From contig NC_084499.1 in assembly GCF_030035675.1 (NCBI RefSeq), positions 15,156,610 through 15,220,609 of the forward strand: a stretch of DNA of 64,000 bases. Reading direction: 5' to 3'. A model generated the notes under the pieces. It saw only the letters and a program-made list of their open reading frames with translations, searched no databases and was not told where the DNA came from. Source of the DNA: Rhineura floridana. Lineage: Eukaryota > Chordata > Lepidosauria > Squamata > Rhineuridae. Below are positions 1 to 10,530 of this stretch, piece by piece (positions within the stretch are counted from its first letter, which is position 1; each line of letters begins with the position of its first letter). Made by a program: the position numbers and the translations under genes.

Positions 1-633
1 CTGCCACTGACCTGCGCTCATCTTTTCCATCTGTCTTCCTTCCGTGTAAACTGATACGTCTCAGGGAGCTGTTCTCACCTCTGACTCCCCTTCCTGTTTC
101 TCTCTTCTCTGCTGACCACGGGAGGAGGAGGAGCCACGCTCTCTTGATCTCCTCTCCTCTAGCACGAGGGGCAATGTCCAGGCAGGGCCACTACAGCCTC
201 CAACTGAGTTAGCTGGACAGAAGAAGCACCTCGCCTATCTGGGATGTATTTGTGTGAATAAAGTAGTCTTTTCTTATTTTGAAACCAAGTCTGAGTCTGA
301 GCGAGTTAAAGCTGTTGGAAGTGGGGTGAGAGCAACTCCTGTTTGGGTCCTTTTGTGTGTATTCCAGAAGGAAGATAGAGTTCAGGTCCTTCAGCTGGCT
401 AGGCTTGCCTACCTTGACCTGTGCTGTTCTCTCCCTAACTTCCTTCCATTGTAAACTGATAGGCTCAGGGAAGATGACCTGCCTCTCCTTCCTTCGACTG
501 TCCCAGGAGAGAGGAGACATCTTTGTCTTTGCTCTCTTTCCTGAGCCATGAGGGCAACACCCACGTTTGGGCCTTGCACCTCCAACTTAGCTAGTTAGAA
601 CTAGGTATGCCTTTCCTATCTACTATGCATTTC
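1..633. repeat. Two related segments in direct orientation, unclassified
   Basis: Segments at about 1-232 and 401-620 share the same order of short blocks (for example gtaaactgata followed by ctcaggga, then cctccaact), about 400 bases apart. An AATAAA-like stretch sits between them near 257. This suggests an old duplicated or LTR-like repeat, but I cannot name a family. No gene is visible. Confidence 0.35.
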
Positions 634-1016
634 CAGGGGTGTAGTTGTCCAGGGTCTCAGGGGGTCTACTTTTTGGGAGGAGGGTTCCTATGTCTCTAGT
701 GTCCTATGAGGCAACCAGCATGAAAGGGGAGTGAGTTGGCCACTGAGAAGAGTTTTCTAACTTGCTTCCTTGTCCTTTCCTGCTGATCGGAGCCAATCAG
801 AGTGAAAGGAGATGAGTCAATCACTGAGAAGACTCTTTTCAGTAGCGAATACTCTCCCCTTTCATGCTGATTGCCTCATGGAGACATCTGTTGTTGTGGG
901 GGAAGGCATCAACAAGCATCCCATTCTCAACCCAGCAGTAAAAGAAAAAAAAGGGGGAAGGGTGTGTGGCTGTGACCATCATGAAGGCACCCTGCACTCC
1001 TGAATATACGTTACTG
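634..1016. mobile_element. hAT-like nonautonomous element, caggggtgtagt family
   Basis: It starts caggggtgtagt and is flanked by an 8-base near-duplication (tgcatttc at 626-633, tgtatttc at 1017-1024; 7 of 8 match). An 8-base target duplication is the hAT hallmark. Inside are inverted copies of a segment containing cactgagaagag. Related copies lie near 4690, 11055, 25650 and 33402. Confidence 0.6.
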
Positions 1017-1415
1017 TGTATTTCTATAAATAAAGTAGCTTTTTCTGATTTTACCAAGCCTTAAATCTCAGTGATTTAAACACAGGGTAAAAGCCTGCTC
1101 CTTAGGTAAATACACACACTGGCAGACCAACTTAGATGGCTGAGTTAGTCTCCATATGCATAAAAAGCACAGTAAAAGCTCACTTGCTTTCTGGTAAAAT
1201 CACACCCATACCACACAGAGAGCAGAGCAAGCTACTCTAAGCTAAACTCTGCTAATTTATTAAAACTCTAATTGGTATAATAGAATGGAGAGGATGATCA
1301 AGTGATTTTTTAAAATAAAAATTAGGGGACTAAATCCACACTGCATGAGATTTCTCCACAAACGCTCACCTACATTCCCACGCCAACCCTACCCCTTGAA
1401 GGAGCGGCGCGGACT
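1017..1415. other. No gene seen; AT-rich unclassified DNA
   Basis: I see no exon, SINE or terminal repeat. The stretch at 1130-1310 is AT-rich and may be an old unrecognised repeat. Confidence 0.4.
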
Positions 1416-1831
1416 TAGGGATGGGCGAGAATTTTGATTACGTCCAAGCCCGAAGACGAACCTACCAGATCTGCACTTGTGAAAACCACCCACAAACTGA
1501 AACACAGCCGTCCTTCGAAATGCGCACTTTGAATTTTGCCATGCCGTTCTCCGGCCAAGCAATGGGCACAAAAATGCATAGTCTCGGGCAAAGTGTGCAT
1601 AAAAATATATCTATTTGTGAAAACAACACACCCCAAATGCATTACTGCATTAGGGGAAGTTGCTTTGCAGAAATTGCATCCAAAAACATGTATATTATGA
1701 GAAACGCGCATGAAAATGAGGTTTTGTTGTTTTTTTAAAAAAAATAGCAGACTGCTACATGGAGAACTGAATTTAAGACTGGAAAAGTGAGAAAGAGAGA
1801 GAACTGAAATTGACAGATGCTTCCATCCCTA
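1416..1831. mobile_element. Ac-type hAT MITE (tagggatgg ends)
   Basis: It begins tagggatggg and ends ccatcccta, short inverted ends resembling those of Ac-like hAT elements. The body holds the diverged atgcat/tttgtgaaa blocks common to the family. I find no convincing 8-base duplication at this copy. The copy at 9085-9721 does have one. Both-strand open frames here are repeat shadows. Confidence 0.55.
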
Positions 1832-2294
1832 TTTACGTGGACTACTTACATACCCACCTATTCCAAGCCCAATGAAACCTCTCTTCTCCAATCACTTGAC
1901 CCAGCTCTGAGCAATGCAGCCATCCAGGCTCCTTTTTCATTCTCGACTTTCCCTCTCCCCTGTCCCTTTGCAGAGCTGTTTGTTTTCCTTGGGGGCTTGG
2001 ATTAACATTGGTCTTGACTTTTCCCCTCTTGCGATTTAAAGGGCGAAACAATATTTTCTTTTGCTTGAGAAGAGGACAAAGTTCGGGTGAAGTACTTGAC
2101 CCTCCTCAGCTAATCTTCCCTTCCCCGGTGCTGCCTTTCCTTTTGGTACAGCATGGCTCAGACTTCCCCAGAAGTCTGAGGGCTGAAGCATATTTCCTAA
2201 CCCCTGAATGACAAACTGGAGGGCCGCTGTCACTCATATACCCCAAACGCTTTAATTTTCGAGGGTGAAAGAGTAAGAGTGACCTTCCCTTCCT
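1832..2294. other. No gene seen
   Basis: Unique-looking intergenic sequence with no recognised exon or repeat. Confidence 0.4.
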
Positions 2295-2453
2295 GCTATT
2301 GGTCCACCAGTATTGCCTACACTGACTGGAAGCGGCTCTCCAGGATTTGAGACAGGCGTCTCTCCTAGCTCTACCTGGAGATGCCAGGAATTGAGCCTGG
2401 GACATTCTGGGTGCAAAGCAGATGCTCTAACCACTGATCTCTGGCCTTCCCAA
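2295..2453 (-). repeat. tRNA-derived SINE, antisense
   Basis: This is the second abundant SINE family of the window. Read on the minus strand it has a tRNA-like head (gctcagtggtagagca in better copies), a B-box-like ggttcaatccctgg region, then a body with gctgccagtcagtgtagac. This copy keeps the body and a diverged head. About 30 copies occur in the window. Confidence 0.8.
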
Positions 2454-2474
2454 ACAGGGACATGGGAAACTGAG

Positions 2475-2565
2475 TCAGAACATAGGCCATCTAGCTCAGC
2501 ATTGTCCACACGGACTGACAGTGCTTCTCCAGGGTTTCAGACAGAGGTCTCCAATCACAGCTGAC
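2475..2565 (-). repeat. tRNA-derived SINE, partial antisense copy
   Basis: Contains the 3' body of the SINE family (ggccatctagctcagcattg then a diverged actgacagtgcttctccagg). The tRNA-like head is missing. It lies in tandem with the copy at 2295-2453. Confidence 0.6.
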
Positions 2566-2736
2566 ATGGAGGTGGGAAGAAATGCCCACGACCTGGGATG
2601 GGAGATAGGCAGGAGCCTGGGGTGAGTCATGACTTAGCACTCAGGAGCCACAAGAACACTCATGACATGACCCCAGAGTCCAGCAGCACCCAAGACTTGG
2701 AGTCAGATGCTGCAGATTTTCCAGTTAAGGCAAGCA

Positions 2737-2868
2737 TGGGGAACCTTTGGCCCATCCAGTGTTGCTGAACCACAACTCCCATGAACCCCAGCAAGCACTG
2801 CCAATGGCCAGGAATGATGGCAACTGTGGTTCAGCAGCATCCGGAGGGCCAAATGTTCTCCATGCCTG
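2737..2868. mobile_element. Foldback hAT MITE
   Basis: A long imperfect palindrome: gttgctgaaccacaactccc on the left pairs with its inverse on the right around a short loop. The ends read gcatggggaacctttggcc and the inverse. It belongs to the window's most common foldback family, two copies of which (10156, 59589) carry exact 8-base target duplications. Confidence 0.7.
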
Positions 2869-3527
2869 AGCTAAGGACCCAGAGGAGGTGCAGGGCTGTG
2901 AATCTTCTGCTGGAGATCAGACAACAACCAAGGATGAGGAACATGAGCCCCCCAGGGGAACCTCCCGGATCTGTCAGGCCATCTCTTGGACCCTCATGGG
3001 CGCCCTCCTCTGAGGAATCCCTCAGGACCTCACCTGGTGAGAGGTGAAGGTTCGGAGGAAGAGTGCCTGTCTTCAGGCCAGAGGGCTGGCCCTTGAAGAA
3101 GCTAGAGTTAGTCACAAGGGGGCTGAGCCTAAAAGAGGTAATTTGAGGGCAGGTGCTTAAAAGGGCTCCATCTGCTCTTGGCTTTTGTCAAAGCAAGTTG
3201 CTCACTTGGAGCTCTCCATGGTCCTGGAAGGCTTTGCATCCATCTCTGTGGGGTCCAGCAATCAGACCAGAACATTGACAGCCCAGTCAAGAGCAAAGGC
3301 CAACTCAGGTCCAAACCAGGAGGCAGTATGTTGGACAGGGATGTGGACCTTCAAGATCAGGGGCCAAATGTGCCCCCCTGGGCCTCTGTATATGACCCTC
3401 AGGATTCTCCTCAGATCACACCTCCTCACTTGGCCCGCTTGGCCCTGCCCGCTCTTGCCACTGGCATGTAAGCACCATCACACACACAAAGTCCTGATAA
3501 TAATAATTGGCCAATCTGGCAGGGGTC
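2869..3527. other. No gene seen; short DNA-transposon remnant
   Basis: At about 3360-3440 is ggccaaatgtgcccccctgg, a motif shared with diverged copies at 16410, 35390 and 44570. The rest is unclassified, and the open frames of up to 154 codons on the plus strand show no protein features I recognise. Confidence 0.4.
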
Positions 3528-3840
3528 GAAGGTGTGGTGTAGTGGTTAGAATGAATTTTGGACTGGGACCTGGGGTCAAATCGCTGGTTGGCCAGAAAGC
3601 TCACTGGGTGGCTCACTGCCTCTCAGGTAGAGCTGGGAGATCCCCATGACTAAAATCCTAAAGAGCCCCTGCCAGTCAATGTAGACAATATTGAGTTTGA
3701 TGGGCCAGACACTCCCTCTCAGCCTAACCTACCTCGCAGGGTTGTTGTGGGGATTGCATGAGGAGAGGGAGAACCATGTTTGTATACCACCTTGAGCTCC
3801 TTGGAGAAAAGGTGGAATGTAAATGCAATGCATGATAATT
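3528..3840 (+). repeat. Sauria-type SINE with an inserted piece of another SINE
   Basis: The head gtggtgtagtggttagaat and the tail (cagggttgttgtggggat, accaccttgagctccttgg) are Sauria-like. Between them, 3627-3714 is the 3' body of the other tRNA SINE, flanked on both sides by cctctcag (3619-3626 and 3715-3722). The interruption therefore looks like an insertion, or a template switch, within an existing SINE. Confidence 0.75.
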
Positions 3841-4689
3841 TAAAAATGTTTATTTGGCCTGGGCCACAAGCTGAAAGGGAGGCCCTTTCCAGTTTAGACT
3901 CTTGTTAATTTTTTGACATTTGATTGGCTTCACATCTGGTATGGATGCACATCAGACCAAATGCGATTTGGTAAAAGATCTATTTTTTTTTGTTATTGTT
4001 AAAAGAGAGAGATTTTGTCATATTAAATAGTTTCAAAATGCCTTTTCGGGTGTCATCTTTTTAACTTTTATTGTGGCTTAAGGGACCTCAAAAGCTGGAA
4101 GTGGCCCAAGCCTCTTCAGGACCTCTGAGACAGGCTATTTATCTATATGAATGATGATCTCATAAGGGGGGGGGATGTGGGCTGACTTTCTAAGTAGAAG
4201 GTTCAATGGAGAACCGCGGCGGGGGGGGGATGTCAGGTTTGCTTTTCTTGTAAATAAATTCGTCATGATGATGTTCATGCTAATCATATCTTCTCTTAGC
4301 ACCACCGGACCAAAAACTCCTATAGATTTTCCTAGTAGCGGGATCTGTTACTCATTTAAAGCTGGCTTTGAAATGTTATCTCCCTGGCTTGTTCGCTGCT
4401 TCCTGATTTTAATTAATTTATTTTTTTTAAAGGGAGAGACCTCATCTGCTGTCCCATCTTCCTTGATCAGCCTCTGCCATGTGCTTCCTATTTAGACAAA
4501 AAGAATTTTTTCACACATCACAAGCTCAGCTCTGTCCCGATGTGATGGGGAACTTGCAATGAGCTGGCTCGATCTCTCCACGGGACTGGTGGGTCTTCTC
4601 AAATCCTTTCCTCCTTTTCATATGGCATAATCACAACTCCTCACATTACCCGTATACTCTGCCCCACAGCCTTTGGCGGGAGCCATTTC
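3841..4689. other. No gene seen; AT-rich intergenic
   Basis: T-rich stretches and two G runs (4146-4158, 4209-4217). No exon or classified repeat is visible. Confidence 0.4.
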
Positions 4690-5190
4690 CAGCAGAGGTG
4701 GAGACATGGGTGTAGTCATCCAGGGTCCTGGGGGATCTTAGATCCTTTACATTTTTGGGAGCAGGGTCCCTGTGTCTCCAATGTCCTACAAGCCAATCAG
4801 CAAGAGAGAGGAGTTGTGTTGGCCACTGAGAAGAATCCCAGTGAGCGTCAATAGCAAGCCAGCCTTTGTTAGCCCCTACTTCAAAAGGCCAAGACAAGTT
4901 GTGGGGAGTAAGAATTCTGTAACTGCAGGTGAGACGGTGAATCCTGATGGTAGCATCCCATCTACATCATTGAGCAGTTTGGCAGCAGCAGGAGATAAAC
5001 GTGTAGATACTGAACTCCGTAATCCAAGCAATATCTCTGATGGTGAGGAAGGATAGTCCGATGGTGACAGTAACAGAGAAGCAGAAAGCGGTATGCAAGC
5101 CTGGCCAGAATGTTAAGGTTGTATAACCTTAGTAGGGGGCATGGCTGTGAATTATCATAAAGGGACCCTGCGTTTCTGAATTTACCACTA
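4690..5190. mobile_element. hAT-like element, caggggtgtagt family, longer copy
   Basis: Shares ggtgtagtcatccagggtcc, aatgtcctacaagccaatcag and the end segment ggctgtgaattatcataaag with the copies at 634 and 25650. It also carries an internal segment (4870-5090) that the short copies lack, with a 94-codon frame at 4772-5056. That segment may descend from the coding part of a longer relative. I recognise no domain. Confidence 0.5.
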
Positions 5191-5197
5191 CTGGTGG

Positions 5198-5322
5198 GGA
5201 ACCAGGGGTCCTCTGGAAGTTATTGGACTACAGCTCCCATCATTCTTGACCTTTGGCCATGCTGACCAGTGCTGATGGGAGTGAGAGTCCAGCCATATTC
5301 AGAGGACCCCAGATGCCCCATC
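5198..5322. mobile_element. Foldback hAT MITE
   Basis: Inverted arms ggggaaccaggggtcctctgg and its inverse enclose the actacagctcccatca core and its inverse. Diverged copy. Confidence 0.65.
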
Positions 5323-5519
5323 CACAAGTCTGCCCTTATTTACATAGCTGCACCGCTTCATCTGCAAAGACCAATTCTGGGTTCTGATTGTTGGCCACGT
5401 CAGTGTGTGTGAGAGAACCGTGGGACCTGGCGTTCCTCTTTCACCATTTTGTCTGTAGCTGCAGTAATTTGTCGGGAGCAATTTGTTCACCGGGAGTGAT
5501 TTGTTTGTAGTTACAGTCT

Positions 5520-5885
5520 GTGCTGGAATTGTTTTGAAGATGTTTTTAAAGGGGGGTTCTTTGTTAAAAGTTTTTTTTAAAGAGATGTTTTGTTTTCAAG
5601 TTTTTAAAGATGTTTTGTTTTCATCTATTTTTAAGGCGGCATAGAAATGGAATTAATAGATTTATTTATTGTACTTATTTTTTTTTTATACAATAATTTT
5701 TATCATTTATTTATTGTACTTATATACCGCCCCATAGCCGAAGCTCTCTGGGCGGTTTACAGTAACTAGATAAAATAAAAATAAATAAATAAGATGCTTT
5801 AAGCGCATTTTAAGCATTTCTGTTTGCCGCCCTGGGCTCCTTCTGGGAGGAAGGGCAGGATATAAATGTAATCAATAAATACAGA
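5520..5885. repeat. LINE 3' tails, two orientations
   Basis: 5520-5645 and 5815-5885 look like the sense 3' end of one L2/CR1-clade LINE (ccgccctgggctccttctgg, then aataaataca). 5690-5810 is the antisense tail of another (tataccgccccatagccgaa). The second appears inserted in the first. Confidence 0.55.
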
Positions 5886-5989
5886 ACACAGGTTTACACC
5901 TCGGTGGTAACGCATGACATAACTAAAGCTAGGAATGGGGGAGAAAGGTGACTCAGTTCACATTTTAGATAAGAAGAGCTGTGGATCAG

Positions 5990-6235
5990 GCCAATGGCCC
6001 ATCGAGTCCAACATCCTGTTCCCGCAGTGGCCCACCAGATGCAAAAGCAGACGTGCCTAGTTTGCATGTTCTGATATAATGCGCAAACTGAAACAACCCT
6101 TTCACATTTGTACCTCTCTGACTTCGGCGATCCAGTTCTCCAGCCAAATCATGTGTTCTAAAAATGCATATGTCAGGGTAAACGGGCTTTTAAAAAACGT
6201 ATTGGCTTTTCTCCAGAAAGGGTAAATCAGGATTA
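5990..6235. repeat. CR1 antisense fragment next to an Ac-type hAT fragment
   Basis: 5990-6060 has ggccaatggcccatcgagtc, the antisense CR1 3' end. 6060-6235 has the cagttctccagccaaa and aaaaatgcatat blocks of the Ac-type family. Confidence 0.5.
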
Positions 6236-6309
6236 AATGGGCAAAACCATATTGACGCGCATGGGCGGCACCTAATCCCATTCCAGACGCCTCTCTGGCA
6301 GCATCAGGA

Positions 6310-6770
6310 TTAGGGAGCTGTTATTGCATGGATGTGAAAGTTGGACAGTGAAAAAAGCAGGCAAGAGAAAAATCAACTCATTTGAAATGTGGCGTTGGAA
6401 GAGAGCTTCGCGCATACCATGGACCGCGAAAAATAACTGGGTGTTAAACCAGAACTATCACTAGAAGCTAAAATGATGAGACTGAGGTTATCATACTTTG
6501 GACACATCATGAGAAGGCATGATTCACTAGAAAAGACCATAATGCTGGGAAAAACAGAAGGGAGTAGAAAAAGAGGAAGGCCAAAGAAGAGATGGATGGA
6601 TTCCATAAAGGAAGCCTTCAAGTTGATTATGACTGTTGTAATGTTCCTTCAAGTCAATTATGACTTATGGCGACCCTCTGAATCAGCGACCTCCAGTAGC
6701 ATCTGTCATGAACCACCCTGTTCAGATCTTGTAAGTTCAGGTCTGTGGCTTCCTTGATGGAATCAAGCCA
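6310..6770. repeat. Two RTE/Bov-B-like LINE fragments, tail to tail
   Basis: 6360-6622 (plus) translates to the ORF C-terminus: LRLSYFGHIMRRHDSLEKT, then MLGKTEGSRKRGRPKKRWMD, typical of RTE-clade LINEs. From about 6625 the sequence switches to the antisense 3' end (cttcaagtcaattatgactt, then the complement of the same region), so two copies meet 3' end to 3' end. Confidence 0.75.
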
Positions 6771-6777
6771 TCTCTTG

Positions 6778-7460
6778 TTTATCATCATCATAATCATTAT
6801 CATCCTGCCTTTCCTCCCAGAAAGATCCCAGGATGGCAAACGACAAGCAATAAAACAAGCTCTAATCCACACTTCTAATTTCAAAAAGCAACTTAATATG
6901 CAGTTCTGACATGGAGAATCAGATATTAAACTGATAAGAGGATGCACTACACTTGATATTAGTCATAACGCTGAGAAGCAAGTTGAGGATTTTTTTGGGG
7001 GGGGGAATGCAAATTTATCTATTTATGAAATTCATTAATTTAAAATTTATGAAATTTCTATCCTACCTTTCGTCCCAGGGCAGCAAACAAAAGCAATAAG
7101 AGCACTCTAAAACCTCTTAAAAACAAAAGACTTTAAAACATATCAAAACAAAACATCTTTAAAAACATATTCAACTGCTGCAGAAATGCATAGAACTGAA
7201 TTAAAGATTGGGGGGGCAAAGAGAGAGAGAAATGGAGGAGATTGAAAATGACAGATCAGCCCCTCCCTAGATACAACCCACAGTCTTCACCACTGCACAA
7301 ACAGAGTGATGATTTGTAAGTGTCTCTGGCTTTTATAGCATAGTTTTATTTATTTATTTATCTATCAGATTTGTTGCCTGCCCATAAGATCCCGGGACTC
7401 ATTATGACACTGTAACCGTACAATTAAAAACACCTCAAAGCATTTATATGCAATGGTAAA
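6778..7460 (-). repeat. LINE 3' tails and an Ac-type MITE end
   Basis: 6778-6850 and 7040-7180 are antisense L2/CR1-clade tails (cctttcgtcccagggcagca, then A-rich). 7180-7271 is the end of an Ac-type MITE (gaaaatgacagatc, then ccctccctag). 7345-7460 is another antisense tail (gatttgttgcctgcccataa). Confidence 0.5.
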
Positions 7461-7729
7461 ATCATGAAATGCATGGCTGGCCTTGAAATGTCTCCCAGAT
7501 GCCCAAGATGCTGGTTTGTTGCCCAGAGATGGGCGTTTCTCCGTATATAAGAGCAAAGGAAGATAACATTACGCTGGACCGCAAATGGGGAGCAAGGAAG
7601 CGGAGGAGGCCGAACACATCCTGAGCTCCCCCCAAAAGTAATCACTGTGACACATTTGTCATTGGACAACCCGCCCCCCCACAAGAAACCTGTTAGAGCA
7701 ACGGCAGCTGGACTCAATTTAGGTGGTCA

Positions 7730-8270
7730 CATATGGAGTCTGGACAGTGTCATCAGGAGAAAGGCAGAACTTTGCCATTAACCATAATGAATGAATTAAT
7801 GGATGACTTGTGCTCCTCAAAGAGGGGGGCGGGGGGCAGGGAAGTGGCTTAAATAAAGTTATTAAGGCGGCCCACCTGTACCAGACTCTCCGACTAGGCT
7901 GTTTTAACTAGCCCATTAAGCCTCAACGTGAGTCATCTTGAAAGTGACTATGAGCTTTCTGAAGTGGGCCTTTAACTAGGTCCATATAATTCAATTAGAA
8001 GGTGACCTTCTTGGGATGAATGGTGGGGGGGATTTGATGCTTTCATTTCCAGTAATGGAGTACAGATGATTGTTGCTAATATGGGGCGTGGGCAAAGTGA
8101 ATCATCAGAAAGCTTCCGTGGGTCCCTGCAAATAACAGGTACGTTCCTCGGTGCAAGAGGAAGGTCTGTTTCAACCCTACTTAGAGTAGGCCGATGTGAA
8201 ATGATTAGGCAAAGCAACTTAGGCACATGACTTTCAGTGAGTAGGCTCTGAGGACCAGGTTTGGCACGGT
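7730..8270. promoter_or_regulatory. Repeat-free, TAAT-rich island, candidate enhancer
   Basis: No SINE, LINE or MITE is recognisable. It contains cattaaccataatgaatgaa, gaattaatgg and attcaattagaa, homeodomain-type cores in a repeat-dense neighbourhood. If the window is the MVB12B-LMX1B interval, this would be upstream regulatory DNA of LMX1B. Conservation cannot be judged from one sequence. Confidence 0.35.
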
Positions 8271-8329
8271 GGTGGTGAAATCTGCTTTTTTAATCAGGTT
8301 GTGTGTATGTGTGTGTTATTACAGGCACA

Positions 8330-8720
8330 CCTTTCTTCCCCGTCATAAGCAGTAGCAATTTCTTCTGGCAGATTTAATGCCACATGTTCGTTAAGTGGGC
8401 TCTCTCTCCCTCTCCCACCCCCACCCCATTTGAAGAGGAGGGGGGAGGAGGGACAGGGGGGAAAAATGAAGGGATGCCAGTCCAAGACCTCTAGGCCCCT
8501 TAATAATGCTTAAAGCATATTCAATAGCTCAGATGTGAGAGAGCGGTCCTGTCCAAGTCACTGCCCCCAAACGACAGAGGCCCTTTTATCACTTTACAAC
8601 TTGTTAACGCTTTGCCCCAGGACCTCTTCATCTGTAGTAAACATGTGAAGAAAATATGCATCCCTTGGGGAGGAACCATTGATTTCCCCAGGGCCTCAAG
8701 CATGTAACAGCGTTGTTTTT
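8330..8720. promoter_or_regulatory. Repeat-free island, weaker enhancer candidate
   Basis: Low-repeat sequence with ccccttaataatgcttaaag and tgttaacgctttgcccc. A purine/pyrimidine tract lies at 8398-8465. No coding potential is visible. Confidence 0.25.
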
Positions 8721-9084
8721 TTTTTTAATAGCATGCAGGTGTTTTTGCAAAATTGCATTGGGGCTGGTCATAAAAGTACCCCCCCCCCAATTGCAGGCAG
8801 CACCTTAGAAGGAGGGGGAAATATTTGTGCAGCTGTCTGCGGAGTGGTTGACTGAGGTGAGCTTCATCAGAGGCACGTTGTCTTTTACCTCAAGAGGCGC
8901 CCTTCACCCAAGCACCACAAAGTAAGCCCCCCATTTTCTCCCTTCTGTCCACTCTCTTAGGAAACCAACCTTGCAGGGTAGGTGTAGGGAGAGGAATTTT
9001 TTTCAAAAAATGAAAATAGAAAGAGATGTTCCTCTCTGCGTATTTGTTGCTCAGTTCAAAAACGAAAATGCATTTCTCTGCTGC
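8721..9084. other. No gene seen
   Basis: Includes a T run (8716-8727) and a C run near 8780. No classified repeat or exon. Confidence 0.35.
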
Positions 9085-9721
9085 CAGGGATGGATGCGTC
9101 AGTACCGGTGTCTTTTGAGTTTCTCATTTTCTCCAAACCTTCTCATTTCTTTTTTAATTTCTTTTTATTTCCATTTTGCATTAACATGTATTTAGTTACA
9201 AAATAATACAAAAAAACCCTATTAACTCCCTTTCCCTTCCTTTCCCCAACCCCTATCACCCCCCTTCCCTCGCTTTTCCCTAATGACTATTAACTTTCAA
9301 GATTTTATTTTGTAGTTTTCTTCTCTGAGAAACTTCCATTCTTAAGATATCCACAACGATCTGAAAGGATACACCTTCTCATTTCTGAGTGTGTGTTTTT
9401 AAGGAAAAAAACCTCATGAAAATTCACCAGCATTGTAGTGTGAATTTCTCCTAAAAAGTTTTATACATAGTTTTGAGGAATAGACACAGTCCTGCAAGCC
9501 CTTTGCCCTAATCTAATGTGGCTTTCCTGTGTTATGTTCATGCCCTAACACGGGCCTTTTTGTATGCATGAGTCGGCTGAACAACAGCATCGCAAAATTC
9601 GGAGGAGTGCGGATTTCGAAGGATAATCATGTTTTGGTTCTTGCATTCCTTCGAAAGGTGCAAATGAGGTCATTTCTTATGGACAAATGTGGACAAAAAT
9701 AGCATTTCTCTCCCTTCCCTA
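9085..9721. mobile_element. Ac-type hAT MITE with 8-base target duplication
   Basis: It starts cagggatgg and ends cttcccta. The flanks carry an exact 8-base duplication, tctgctgc (9077-9084 and 9722-9729). This fixes the ends and classifies the family as hAT. The element is interrupted at 9151-9372 by a LINE-type insertion. Confidence 0.75.
9151..9372 (-). repeat. 5'-truncated LINE insertion (L1-type) inside the MITE
   Basis: Flanked by an exact 14-base duplication, accttctcatttct (9137-9150 and 9373-9386). It begins with a T-rich run on the plus strand, meaning a poly(A) tail on the minus strand. Long target duplication plus A tail points to L1-type target-primed insertion. It is younger than the MITE that holds it. 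Confidence 0.65.
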
Positions 9722-9816
9722 TCTGCTGCTCCAGAGAAAGCAAGACTAGAACGAAGAGTGGAGAAAGACAAGGATTTGGACTAAATATTAGGAGATCCTA
9801 CCTAACGATACGACAG

Positions 9817-10005
9817 CCAATGTGGCGTAGTGGTTAAGGTGTTTGACTATGACCTGGGAGACCGGGATTCGAATCGCCACACAGCCATGAAGTGCGCTGG
9901 GTGACCGTGGGCCAGTCACTGCTTCTCAGCCTCATGAAAACCCTATTCGTAGGGTTGCCATGAGTCTGAATCGACTTGAACGCAGGACATTTATATTTAC
10001 CTAAT
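9817..10005 (+). repeat. Sauria-type SINE with Bov-B/RTE-like tail
   Basis: The head has aatgtggcgtagtggttaag and a B-box-like gattcgaatc, followed by ggtgaccgtgggccagtcac and the tail ccatgagtctgaatcgactt. The usual gaggaaggcaatggtaaacc block is missing, so this copy has an internal deletion. Confidence 0.85.
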
Positions 10006-10155
10006 GACAAAAGCTGTTCTGACAGTGTGACAGTTTGCTTCAGGAAGTGGTGGTCTGTCCTGTGGTGGACGTCTCCAAGCAAAGGCTGGATGGGCGTCCA
10101 TAAAGGAAGATCCTGAGCTAGATGGTCTGACTCGGAAGAAGGCATCTTCTTAAGG

Positions 10156-10293
10156 CAGCCTTTCCCAACCAGTGTGCCTCCAGATGTTGTTGGACCACAA
10201 CTCCCATCAGCCTCAGCCAGCATTGCCAATGGTCAGGAAAGATGGGAATTGTGGTCCAACAACATCTGGAGGCACACTGGTTGGGAAAGGCTG
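10156..10293. mobile_element. Foldback hAT MITE, near-perfect, with 8-base duplication
   Basis: Arms of about 50 bases (start cagcctttcccaaccagtg) pair almost perfectly around a 35-base loop. Exact 8-base target duplication tcttaagg at 10148-10155 and 10294-10301. This copy and 59589-59726 define the family. Confidence 0.85.
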
Positions 10294-10297
10294 TCTT

Positions 10298-10530
10298 AAG
10301 GATTGTATCCAATGTAGACTCTGAGTAGACCCACTGCGATTAATGGACATGACTAACCTCGGCCCATTCATTTCAGTGGGTCTGCTGTGAGTGGATTGGA
10401 GGCAATCCTATACGGCGACTCTAAAATTATATGATGAGAAGAGTGTTTTACGGTGCAATCCTTGGCACGTTTACTCAGAAATAAGTCCCATTCACTGTGT
10501 TCAATAAAGTTGATTTCCAAATAGGGATGG
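10298..10530. repeat. Second foldback family, two units
   Basis: 10298-10413 carries ctgagtagacccactg and its inverse cagtgggtctgctg. 10448-10530 is a related unit with actcagaaataagtcccatt. This short palindromic family recurs at 12403, 13135, 30245, 43603, 45805, 46075 and 55050. Confidence 0.6.

Noticed and set aside
6625-6770. Twin-priming inversion of one RTE LINE
   Set aside because: The inverted part is on the 3' side; twin priming inverts the 5' part. Two separate insertions fit better.
9817-9890. tRNA genes at the many A-box/B-box-like sequences
   Set aside because: All such sites are heads of SINE copies with attached bodies; none forms a stand-alone cloverleaf with an anticodon arm I trust.
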